Made by a program: the position numbers and the translations under genes
Assembly (NCBI RefSeq): GCF_030540875.1
Contig: NZ_JAUOEM010000001.1
Location: 1,178,001 to 1,242,000 of the forward strand
Reading direction: 5' to 3'
Length of the DNA: 64,000 nt
Source: Flavivirga amylovorans
GTDB taxonomy: Bacteria > Bacteroidota > Bacteroidia > Flavobacteriales > Flavobacteriaceae
In this document: positions 56,684 through 64,000 of the stretch, piece after piece
How the letters are laid out: the number at the start of each line of letters is the position of its first letter
Position numbering within the stretch: the first letter of the stretch is position 1
The notes under the pieces: model-generated
Databases searched by the model: none
What the model was told of the DNA's origin: nothing
The model's input: only the letters and a program-made list of their open reading frames with translations

Positions 56684-58669
56684 ATGAACAAGCCTACATT
56701 AGTGATTTTAGCAGCAGGAATGGGGAGTCGATATGGCGGATTAAAGCAGATCGATGCCTTGAATGCGGAAGGTGATACCATAATAGATTTTTCATTATAT
56801 GATGCGCTCCGAGCAGGATTTGGGAAGTTTGTGTTTATTATCAGAAGAAGTTTTGAGCGAGAATTTAAAGAGATCTTTAACAAAAAGTTGGAAGGTAAAG
56901 CAGACGTTGCTTACATATACCAGGAGCTTGAAAATGTCCCCGAAAAGTATATAAACCCAAATAGAATAAAACCCTGGGGTACAGGACATGCACTTTTAAT
57001 GGCTGAAGAAGCCATCACCGGAAATTTTGCCATAATAAATGCAGATGATTTTTATGGTGCAGAAGCTTTTGAAACCATGGCTAAGCACTTAATAAAAACA
57101 GACAAGAACTCTTTTAATTTTAGTACCATGGCGTATTTATTAAAAAATACAGTTTCAGATCATGGGTATGTGTCAAGAGGTGAATGTCAAGTAAATGAAA
57201 AAGGCTATTTAACCAGTGTAAATGAGCGAACCCACATTGAGAAAATCGATGGTAAATTAAGACGAAAAGATGCCTTTGGGAACTTTGTTTCCATTGATGA
57301 AAATACAATAGTATCAATGAATTTTTGGGGATTCACACCTAAATGTTTCGAATTTGGCAGCGCATTATTTATGACCTTTTTAGAGGAAAATAAAGAGAAT
57401 CATAAAGCAGAATTTTATATTCCGTCTGTCGTAAATGATATGCTGAAATCTGATAAGGTCCATGTAGAAGTATTAAAATCTGATGCTAAATGGTTTGGAG
57501 TTACATACAAAGAAGATAAAGAAATTGTGCAAAAAGCAATTGCAGATTTAAAGCATAAAAATAGATACCCAACGAATCTTTGGTGTACTCTAGAAGAAGA
57601 ACTAAAAAGTGTCTTTAACCAGTTTGAACATAAAAACGAATTTGAATCTTATGTAGAACTAGCTTCTGGCCATATTAATGATACCTATTTAATAAAAACG
57701 GATGAAAAGCCTTATTATGTTTTACAGCGGATTAACGATGGTGTTTTTAAAGACGTTCCAGGACTAATAAATAATAAAATTAGTATAAGCGATCATATTA
57801 AAGATAAACTCTCCCACCTTCCAAAAGAAACACTTAATAGACGGGTGCTCTCTTTTGTAAAAACCAAAACAGGTGATAAATTCTATAAAGCAGATACTAA
57901 CAGTTATTGGAATATGACAATTTTCATAGACGATAGTGTCACTTTTGAAACCATTAACAATGAAAAGGTCGCCTACGAAGGCGGGAAATTATTTGGTGAA
58001 TTTTTGCAATTAACCAATGATTTTAATGTGTCGAATCTAATAGAAGTCATTCCTAGATTTCATGATATGTCTTTTCGTTACTCTCAATTCGAAGACGCTC
58101 TTGAAACTGCGAGCGAAAAACGTTTGAATAAATCAAAACCATATCTAACTATGGTTGAAAATTATAGGGCAGAGATGCACATTCTCCAAAGCTTGAAAGA
58201 GTCTGGAGCAATAAAATCAAGGGTCACACATAACGATACCAAAATATCTAATGCGTTATTCGATTTAAATAATGAAGGTCTATGTGTTATTGATACAGAT
58301 ACTGTAATGTCAGGCATTGTACATTATGATTTTGGAGATGCTATTCGAACTATTTGCAATACCGCAACAGAAGATGAAACAAATTTAGATTTAGTAGCGT
58401 TCAACAAAACCTATTATAAAGCCTACAAAAGAGGGTTTTTAGAGAAGGTAGAATCTTCCCTATCACCTTTAGAGATAATCTATTTACCACTAGGAGCTAA
58501 AACCATAATTTTTATTATGGCACTACGCTTTTTAACCGATTATTTAAACGGTGATGTGTATTATAAAACAAAGTACCCAGACCATAATTTTGATCGTGCA
58601 AAAAACCAATTTAAACTATTACAAAGTTTTTCAGAAAAAATAGTACAGTTAGAGAGAGAAAGCGTCTAA
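56684..58669 (+). CDS. nucleotidyltransferase / N-acetylhexosamine kinase-like fusion
   Basis: A 661-residue two-domain protein. Residues 1-about 290 form a nucleotidyltransferase: LAAGMGSRYGGLKQ (9-22), WGTGHALL (98-105) and NADDFYG (119-125) give the nucleotide- and metal-binding sites. Residues about 305-661 form an aminoglycoside-phosphotransferase-like kinase: the catalytic loop is THNDTKISN (His516, Asp518, Asn523) and the metal motif is VIDTDTVMSG (Asp537, Asp539). The latter resembles NahK, which makes HexNAc-1-phosphate. Together the two would convert an N-acetylhexosamine to its nucleotide sugar. It leads a four-gene operon. Confidence 0.85.
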   Translation: MNKPTLVILAAGMGSRYGGLKQIDALNAEGDTIIDFSLYDALRAGFGKFVFIIRRSFEREFKEIFNKKLEGKADVAYIYQELENVPEKYINPNRIKPWGTGHALLMAEEAITGNFAIINADDFYGAEAFETMAKHLIKTDKNSFNFSTMAYLLKNTVSDHGYVSRGECQVNEKGYLTSVNERTHIEKIDGKLRRKDAFGNFVSIDENTIVSMNFWGFTPKCFEFGSALFMTFLEENKENHKAEFYIPSVVNDMLKSDKVHVEVLKSDAKWFGVTYKEDKEIVQKAIADLKHKNRYPTNLWCTLEEELKSVFNQFEHKNEFESYVELASGHINDTYLIKTDEKPYYVLQRINDGVFKDVPGLINNKISISDHIKDKLSHLPKETLNRRVLSFVKTKTGDKFYKADTNSYWNMTIFIDDSVTFETINNEKVAYEGGKLFGEFLQLTNDFNVSNLIEVIPRFHDMSFRYSQFEDALETASEKRLNKSKPYLTMVENYRAEMHILQSLKESGAIKSRVTHNDTKISNALFDLNNEGLCVIDTDTVMSGIVHYDFGDAIRTICNTATEDETNLDLVAFNKTYYKAYKRGFLEKVESSLSPLEIIYLPLGAKTIIFIMALRFLTDYLNGDVYYKTKYPDHNFDRAKNQFKLLQSFSEKIVQLERESV

Positions 58670-58759
58670 GTACTTTTTTAATGAATGTATTGGTTTAGAA
58701 CAAAACTGGGAAAACAAAAGCGTTTACAATTTAATTTTAACTAATAAAACAAGCGACGT

Positions 58760-60574
58760 ATGGTGGCATTAAGCACATTAGATTATATATTAATCATTCT
58801 GTTTTTTACAATAACACTTTCTATAGGTATCTATGTATCTAAGAAATCGGGTAAAAATGCTTCGGAATTTTTCCTTTCAGGAAGAACCATGCCCTGGTGG
58901 TTATTAGGTGTATCGATGGTTGCCACAACCTTTTCAACAGATACCCCCAATTTAGTAACCGATATTGTGAGAACAAACGGCGTATCCGGTAATTGGGTTT
59001 GGTGGGCGTTTTTAATAACAGGTCTACTTACTGTTTTTGTATATGCCAAACTCTGGCGTAAATCGAATGTAAATACCGATATAGAATTTTATGAATTTAG
59101 ATATGGAGGTAAACCAGCAGCCTTTTTAAGAAAATTCAGAGCCATTTATTTAGGCGTTATCTTTAATGTGATTACCATGTCTGCAGTAACCCTGGCAGCC
59201 ATTAAAATAGGCGGTATCATGCTCGGTTTAGAACCCTGGCAAACCGTTATCAGTGCAGGCCTTATAACCGTTGTTTTTAGTGCTCTTGGAGGTTTTAAAG
59301 GAGTTGTTTATACCGATTTTGTTTTATTCTTTGTGGCTATGGGAGGCGCCATTGGAGCCGCCTATTATTTGGTGAATATACCCGAAGTTGGAAGTCTCGA
59401 TGCCCTTTTAACCAATGCGCATGTTGCAGACAAGTTATCTATATTACCAGATTTTAATGATAAACAAGCCTTAATAACCTTATTAATTATTCCGTTGGCT
59501 GTACAGTGGTGGAGTTCCTGGTATCCAGGAGCAGAACCTGGTGGCGGTGGTTATATCGCACAACGAATGCTAGCAGCAAAAGACGAAAATCATGCCATAG
59601 GCGCTACCTTTTTCTTTAATATTATGCACTATGCCTTACGCCCTTGGCCATGGATTCTTGTAGCATTAGCATCATTGGTTGTATTTCCAGACCTAGCAAG
59701 TATCCAGGACGCATTTCCAAATATAGCCGATGATAAACTAGGACACGATTTAGCCTATTCGGCCATGCTTACCAAATTACCAAGTGGCCTATTGGGTTTG
59801 GTCTTAGCATCGTTAATAGCAGCCTATATGAGCACCATTTCAACTCAACTCAACTGGGGATCATCCTATATGGTTTACGATTTTTATAAACAACAAATAA
59901 ATCCCAAAGCTTCAGAAAAACAATTGGTAGCCGTTGGTAGAATCTCTACAGTAATCCTAATGGGGTGTAGTGCCATATTAGCATTATTATTACAAAATGC
60001 CTTACAATTATTTGAGGTACTATTAGTCTTCGGAGCTGGTACAGGGCTTATATTTATTTTACGTTGGTTTTGGTGGCGCATCAATGCATGGAGTGAAATC
60101 ACAGCCATGTTTACATCAGGAATCATTTCAATAGTACTAAAATTAACGCCACTTGGAGCTTATCTTTTTAAGTCAGAAACTGGTGTTTTTGAAAATTATC
60201 TAGAATACCCTTTGGTCGTTTTAGTCACAACAATAATTTGGTTAATAGCAACCTATATCACACAACCAGAAAGCAAAAAAGTCTTGCAAAGCTTTTACAA
60301 AAAAATCCAACCAGGCGGTCCTGGGTGGACTAAAGTTATTAAAGAAGCCGAAGCAGACAACATAACACTCGCAGATTCAAACGAAGGCTGGAGTGTTCCC
60401 TCTGGTATTTTAGCCATGCTTCTTGGTTGTGTGTTCATTTATAGCTGCATGTTTGCCACAGGCTATTGGATTTACGGAGATTATAAATATGCCATGATAC
60501 TCACTATCGTAGTAATAATTTCAGGGTATTTATTAACGAAGGTCTGGAAAAAAATAAAAGCCACCATTCTATAA
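58760..60574 (+). CDS. sodium/solute symporter (SSS family)
   Basis: A 604-residue SSS transporter with about fourteen membrane helices. Segments include FFLSGRTMPWWLLGVSMVATTFSTDTP and, in the core, SSWYPGAEPGGGGYIAQRMLAAKDE, whose region ...Y-I-A-Q-R differs from the vSGLT copy at 48225. The C-terminus has an extra 60-residue extension with two membrane helices. It lies 90 bases after the kinase fusion. The substrate is likely N-acetylhexosamine or an oligosaccharide, from context. Confidence 0.88.
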   Translation: MVALSTLDYILIILFFTITLSIGIYVSKKSGKNASEFFLSGRTMPWWLLGVSMVATTFSTDTPNLVTDIVRTNGVSGNWVWWAFLITGLLTVFVYAKLWRKSNVNTDIEFYEFRYGGKPAAFLRKFRAIYLGVIFNVITMSAVTLAAIKIGGIMLGLEPWQTVISAGLITVVFSALGGFKGVVYTDFVLFFVAMGGAIGAAYYLVNIPEVGSLDALLTNAHVADKLSILPDFNDKQALITLLIIPLAVQWWSSWYPGAEPGGGGYIAQRMLAAKDENHAIGATFFFNIMHYALRPWPWILVALASLVVFPDLASIQDAFPNIADDKLGHDLAYSAMLTKLPSGLLGLVLASLIAAYMSTISTQLNWGSSYMVYDFYKQQINPKASEKQLVAVGRISTVILMGCSAILALLLQNALQLFEVLLVFGAGTGLIFILRWFWWRINAWSEITAMFTSGIISIVLKLTPLGAYLFKSETGVFENYLEYPLVVLVTTIIWLIATYITQPESKKVLQSFYKKIQPGGPGWTKVIKEAEADNITLADSNEGWSVPSGILAMLLGCVFIYSCMFATGYWIYGDYKYAMILTIVVIISGYLLTKVWKKIKATIL

Positions 60575-60594
60575 AAAATAAAAGAAAATAAGTC

Positions 60595-62523
60595 ATGTTA
60601 AAAAGTACCATAGATAAAGCAACAGGTTTTGAAAAACGATTCGAAAATATAGACACCGTAGTTTTTGAAAATTCATTTACAGCCTCAAAAGCCGTTGCAA
60701 AGGAAATTGCAGACCTCATTAGGAAGAAACAAACACAAGAACAACCTTGTATATTAGGTTTAGCAACAGGCTCTTCCCCAAAAGGATTGTATGCAGAATT
60801 AGTACGAATGCATAAAGAAGACGGTCTGAGTTTTAAAAATGTGATCACATTTAATTTAGATGAGTATTACCCCATGCAACCAGATTCAGTAAATAGCTAT
60901 GTGCGATTTATGAAAGAATTGCTGTTGGATCAGGTCGATATATTATCTGGAAATTATCACATCCCAGACGGGACATTATCAAAAGAAGCCATAGCAGATT
61001 ACTGTAGAGATTACGAAGCTAAAATAGAAGCGCTAGGAGGTCTTGATTTGCAAGTGTTAGGTATTGGCGGAAACGGCCATATTGGTTTTAATGAATCTGG
61101 CTCCTTGCAAAACTCTAAAACCAGATTAGTAGCTTTAGATCATATCACAAGAGTGGCAGCAAGCGGTGACTTTTCAGGCTTAATAAATACCCCAAGAACC
61201 GCCATTACCTTAGGCGTAAAAAAGATCATGGAAGCCAAACGAGTTATCTTAATGGCCTGGGGAGAAGGAAAATCCAGTATTATAAAAGCCTCAACAGAAG
61301 GGCCAGTTACAAATCAGGTTCCAGCCTCTTTTTTACAAGAACATAACAATGTTGTTTTTGTAATAGATAAAGCGGCGGCCTCAAAACTAACACGAATCAA
61401 TACCCCGTGGTTAGTTGAAAAAGTTGTTTGGACCGATAAAATGATTCGTAAAGCCGTTTTAGGTCTAGCATTACATCTTGAAAAGCCTATTTTAATGCTC
61501 ACCGATGCCGATTATATAGAAAACGGGATGAGTGATCTATTAGCAGATTCAGGACCTGCCTACGACATTAATATTAAAATCTTTAATAAAGTACAACACA
61601 CCATTACAGGATGGCCGGGAGGCAAGCCAGAAGCAGAAGATGCTAACAGACCAGAACGCGCGCTACCAACAAAAAAGCGGGTTTTAATTTTTAGTCCACA
61701 CCCAGATGATGATATTATTAGCATGGGTGGAACCTTCAAAAGATTACAAAAACAAGGGCACGAAGTTCATGTAGCCTATCAAACCTCTGGAAACATTGCT
61801 GTAGCCGATGATGAAGCTTTAAGATATGCAAGCTTTGTATGCGATTACAATGAAAAATTTGACATAGAAAGTATAGAAGCCAAAAAAATCTACAAAGAAG
61901 CCATTACGTTTTTAAAAAACAAAAAAGATAGTGAGATAGATACCAAAGACGTTAGGCATATTAAAGGCTTAATACGAAAAGGTGAAGCAAGAGCAACAAG
62001 CCATTTTGTAGGGCTTGAAGATGCGCAGATCCATTTTATGGAACTACCCTTTTATGAAACGGGTACCATCGATAAAAAACCTTTAGGCGAAGACGACATA
62101 AAAATAACGATGGATCTGATCGAAAAAATAAAACCACATCAAATATATGCAGCAGGCGATTTAGCAGACCCGCATGGCACCCATAAAGTCTGTTTAGATG
62201 CCATTATTGAATCCATTACCAGATTAAAAGATAAACCATTTATGAGTGATTGCTGGGTTTGGTTGTACAGAGGCGCCTGGCAGGAGTGGGGTGTTGATGA
62301 AATAGAAATGGCAGTTCCTATGGGGCCAGATCAAGTGTTAGAAAAACGAAAAGGCATTTTTAAACACCAGTCTCAAAAAGACGGTGTTGTATTTCAGGGG
62401 TCAGATAGTAGAGAATTTTGGCAAAGAGCAGAAGATAGAAATAGAGAAACTGCCGAATTATATGATAAACTGGGGTTATCGCATTATGCTGCTATGGAAG
62501 CTTTTGTGAGATGGGAGTTTTAA
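60595..62523 (+). CDS. NagB-like deaminase fused to a PIG-L/LmbE-type deacetylase domain
   Basis: A 642-residue fusion. Residues 1-about 300 are NagB-like (FNLDEYYPM with Asp89; GIGGNGHIGFNES with His162 and Glu167). The Escherichia coli catalytic Asp141 is Asn160 here. Residues about 365-642 are PIG-L-like with HPDDD (369-373; the usual HPDDE has Asp at the end) and ADPHGTHK as second metal motif. The pair would release ammonia from glucosamine-6-phosphate or remove an acetyl group. Two-domain members like this are known in Bacteroidota. It is part of the hexosamine operon. Confidence 0.85.
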   Translation: MLKSTIDKATGFEKRFENIDTVVFENSFTASKAVAKEIADLIRKKQTQEQPCILGLATGSSPKGLYAELVRMHKEDGLSFKNVITFNLDEYYPMQPDSVNSYVRFMKELLLDQVDILSGNYHIPDGTLSKEAIADYCRDYEAKIEALGGLDLQVLGIGGNGHIGFNESGSLQNSKTRLVALDHITRVAASGDFSGLINTPRTAITLGVKKIMEAKRVILMAWGEGKSSIIKASTEGPVTNQVPASFLQEHNNVVFVIDKAAASKLTRINTPWLVEKVVWTDKMIRKAVLGLALHLEKPILMLTDADYIENGMSDLLADSGPAYDINIKIFNKVQHTITGWPGGKPEAEDANRPERALPTKKRVLIFSPHPDDDIISMGGTFKRLQKQGHEVHVAYQTSGNIAVADDEALRYASFVCDYNEKFDIESIEAKKIYKEAITFLKNKKDSEIDTKDVRHIKGLIRKGEARATSHFVGLEDAQIHFMELPFYETGTIDKKPLGEDDIKITMDLIEKIKPHQIYAAGDLADPHGTHKVCLDAIIESITRLKDKPFMSDCWVWLYRGAWQEWGVDEIEMAVPMGPDQVLEKRKGIFKHQSQKDGVVFQGSDSREFWQRAEDRNRETAELYDKLGLSHYAAMEAFVRWEF

Positions 62524-62540
62524 AAAAAACAAAGAATGAC

Positions 62541-62861
62541 ATGTATAATACAACGTTATCGATCTTTGAATTAATAAAGATAGAACCTGTAAAAAGTATA
62601 GAGGTTTACAATAGATTTATTAATTGGGTTACAGGAGAATTTGATTTATACCTTAAGAACAAGTCCAAAGAACTGAAAGTGTATTTTCCCAATGGATGGT
62701 TTAGTATTGGTTGTTTTAAAAATGAGAACCAGCAGATAAACATTAAAATTAAAGTAAAAGGAAAATCAAAAATAGCATGTCAAAAAATAATGAATCAATT
62801 AGAACTAATATATCACCATGTTTTACGTTTTACGGAATCAAATAATGTGAATCTTGGATAA
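62541..62861 (+). CDS. small hypothetical protein at the operon end
   Basis: A 106-residue soluble protein starting MYNTTLSIFELIK. An earlier in-frame ATG at 62511 would overlap the NagB gene by 13 bases, which is possible. Beta-rich centre (LKVYFPNGWFSIGCF) with helices at both ends. No family is recognised, and there is no signal peptide. It follows the fused deaminase by 17 bases, so it is likely the last gene of the transcript. Confidence 0.5.
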   Translation: MYNTTLSIFELIKIEPVKSIEVYNRFINWVTGEFDLYLKNKSKELKVYFPNGWFSIGCFKNENQQINIKIKVKGKSKIACQKIMNQLELIYHHVLRFTESNNVNLG

Positions 62862-62869
62862 GAAAATTT

Positions 62870-63175
62870 ATGTCAGTTATTGTCCTGAAACAAGTTCAGG
62901 ATCGTATCGAAAACCTGTCTGTCAAACAGCTACGGGGTACTCACAAATATTATAGACATACTTAAAAAATAATACTATACAAAAAAAGGAGACACGAATT
63001 TCACGAATTATCACGAATTACCCTGCCTACCGGCAAGCCAAAGGCATAGCAGGTTTAAAACCTATATGGTCTTAAGACTGACTGAAAGTCAGATTCGTGT
63101 TTATGTTGGGAATAGATCTCCCTATCACATTGAGATTCTATTCGTGTAAATTTGTGCAATTCGTGTCTTAATTAT
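62870..63175. repeat. repeat-rich gap with CACGAATT inverted repeat
   Basis: The gap starts with TGTCCTGAAACAAGTTCAGGATC (a short stem-loop, 62880-62902), followed by GACACGAATT-TCACGAATTA-TCACGAAT (62991-63018), three near-direct copies. A diverged inverted copy, ATTCGTGTAAATTTGTGCAATTCGTGTC, occupies 63140-63167. Together they bound a roughly 180-base element. A further repeat patch is at 63300-63365. Short open frames here are not regarded as genes. Confidence 0.6.
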
Positions 63176-63624
63176 CGTTTGATACTCAGATTCTGGTTTA
63201 CTGTCGTAGCTTATACATATTAAAATTTCATGAAGCTGACAGGAAAAAAATAACTTAAAAAGATGTGGGTACACCGTAGCTGCCAACCAGGCAGGCAAAT
63301 AAATTTTCAACAAAAAAAGCGTCTCGATACATCCCGAAGCAAGCTCGGAACACTCGAAGTGACATCTTAAACTCTTAAACAAGATTCGCGTTAAATAGTA
63401 AGAAACAAACATGTGAAACGATGCACTAAAATAGATTTTTAAGGTATTTTTAGATTTAATAACATTCCCCTTTGTACCGCCTTAAAAATAAGGGGTGTAT
63501 ATACATGTCCTCTTGAAAAGAGTCAAATATCTCTCACAAAATCATTTAAAAAATACCAATAAACACACCTTTAAATCTCAAAAAAGAAACCACAAAATTA
63601 CGTCAATATCATTCCTTTGTATGT

Positions 63625-64000
63625 ATGACGGAACTTTTGAAATTTTTAAAACGTTTATATTCTTATTACATACTAAGTCTGTGTGTGCTGATTTGTATCA
63701 ACTATAGCTGTATGGAAAGTGTCGCTATTGAAGAAAAGACATTAGAAAGAAACAGCAAAGAAACACAAGCTTATCCAGAATGGCTAAAACTAAACGTAGA
63801 CGAAGCACTACCAGATGATTATACCATTTGGGTACCAACAAACAATTTAGAAACCTCTTCTTTAATCAGAGTCCCTAAATATCCTCGAACATTTAATGAG
63901 GAAGAGTTGCTGGAAAACCCAGCACTTAAGGATTTTCAAATCATTGCAGCAGATAGTTCTCTTGTGTATACTCTTTCTGGAGTCCGGAATGAGCAGATAT
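63625..64000 (+). CDS. lipoprotein, N-terminal part (truncated by window end)
   Basis: The reading frame starts at ATG 63625 and is still open at position 64000. Residues 1-29 form a lipoprotein signal (LYSYYILSLCVLICINYSC with lipobox Cys30 after NYS). The mature part is acidic at first and then contains IWVPTNNLETSSLIRVPKYP. No family is recognised. A later in-frame ATG at 63712 would remove the signal, so 63625 is preferred. It is probably transcribed apart from the hexosamine operon. Confidence 0.65.
   Translation, partial: MTELLKFLKRLYSYYILSLCVLICINYSCMESVAIEEKTLERNSKETQAYPEWLKLNVDEALPDDYTIWVPTNNLETSSLIRVPKYPRTFNEEELLENPALKDFQIIAADSSLVYTLSGVRNEQI

Noticed and set aside
62880-62902. CCTGAAACAAGTTCAGG hairpin as operon terminator
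   Set aside because: The stem is short and not followed by a T run; it belongs to a repeat patch, so a terminator call is not supported.
63125-63412. 95-residue minus-strand frame in the last gap
   Set aside because: Lies in the CACGAATT and other repeats; no recognisable protein features.
63495-63707. 70-residue plus-strand frame
   Set aside because: It overlaps the lipoprotein signal region in another frame and ends before any domain; the frame from 63625 is much better.

Overview
The window reads as chromosomal DNA of a low-GC, probably marine member of the Flavobacteriaceae (Bacteroidota). Evidence: a V/A-type ATPase operon, a C-terminal sorting domain of the type IX secretion system, a YtxJ-type bacillithiol-linked protein, uronate and hexosamine use, promoters of the form TTTG-N19-23-TAnnTTTG, and almost no Shine-Dalgarno sequences. 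No species is claimed.

Layout. 1-4.2 kb: distal half of an A/V-type ATPase operon (B tail, E, DUF2764 protein, D, I, K). The K subunit carries the residues that bind Na+ in Na+-ATPases. 4.3-8.9 kb: an outer-membrane barrel, two YceI-like proteins and an OmpR/histidine-kinase pair. 9.2-13.8 kb: a leucine-rich-repeat T9SS cargo protein, an AraC regulator and a LacI regulator. 14.0-20.3 kb: a uronate operon (SDR reductase, UxuA, UxaC, TRAP transporter) facing the LacI gene across a promoter with an operator-like inverted repeat. 20.8-24.4 kb: a 5-oxoprolinase operon (PxpA, PxpB, PxpC) led by an Nramp-like transporter without the metal ligands. 24.4-26.6 kb: deoC-deoD and a diverged second deoC. 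26.8-28.5 kb: a tetR-thioesterase pair with two matching palindromic operators, then a small unknown protein. 28.6-32.4 kb: ClpB, YtxJ-like protein and a methyltransferase.

32.7-36.75 kb: a tight three-gene operon joining a GHSAG alpha/beta hydrolase, a caspase-fold protease and a 521-residue protein of no recognised family. It sits between ordinary housekeeping genes and is the best candidate for an undescribed system, possibly abortive-infection defence. 37-43.8 kb: lipoproteins, fumarylacetoacetase, GlyA and a carboxypeptidase-regulatory-like protein. 44-49.9 kb: galactose genes (galT, galK, galM-like, GntR regulator, divergent SSS symporter).

50.07-about 55.35 kb: a small integrated element at a tRNA-Arg(TCT) gene. 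It holds a large serine recombinase whose reading frame ends inside the tRNA, a MerR-like protein, a small RHH-like protein, an exported protein, a JAB/RadC protein, and two strongly structured noncoding segments. 55.6-64 kb: a CBM9-like protein and a probable hexosamine operon (nucleotidyltransferase-kinase fusion, SSS symporter, NagB-PIG-L fusion, small unknown protein), a repeat-rich gap, and the start of a lipoprotein gene that runs off the window.

The TRAP transporter and both SSS symporters belong to families usually driven by Na+, which fits the Na+ signature in the ATPase rotor. Intergenic gaps repeatedly hold a flavobacterial-style repeat with TGTCAT...ATGACA ends.
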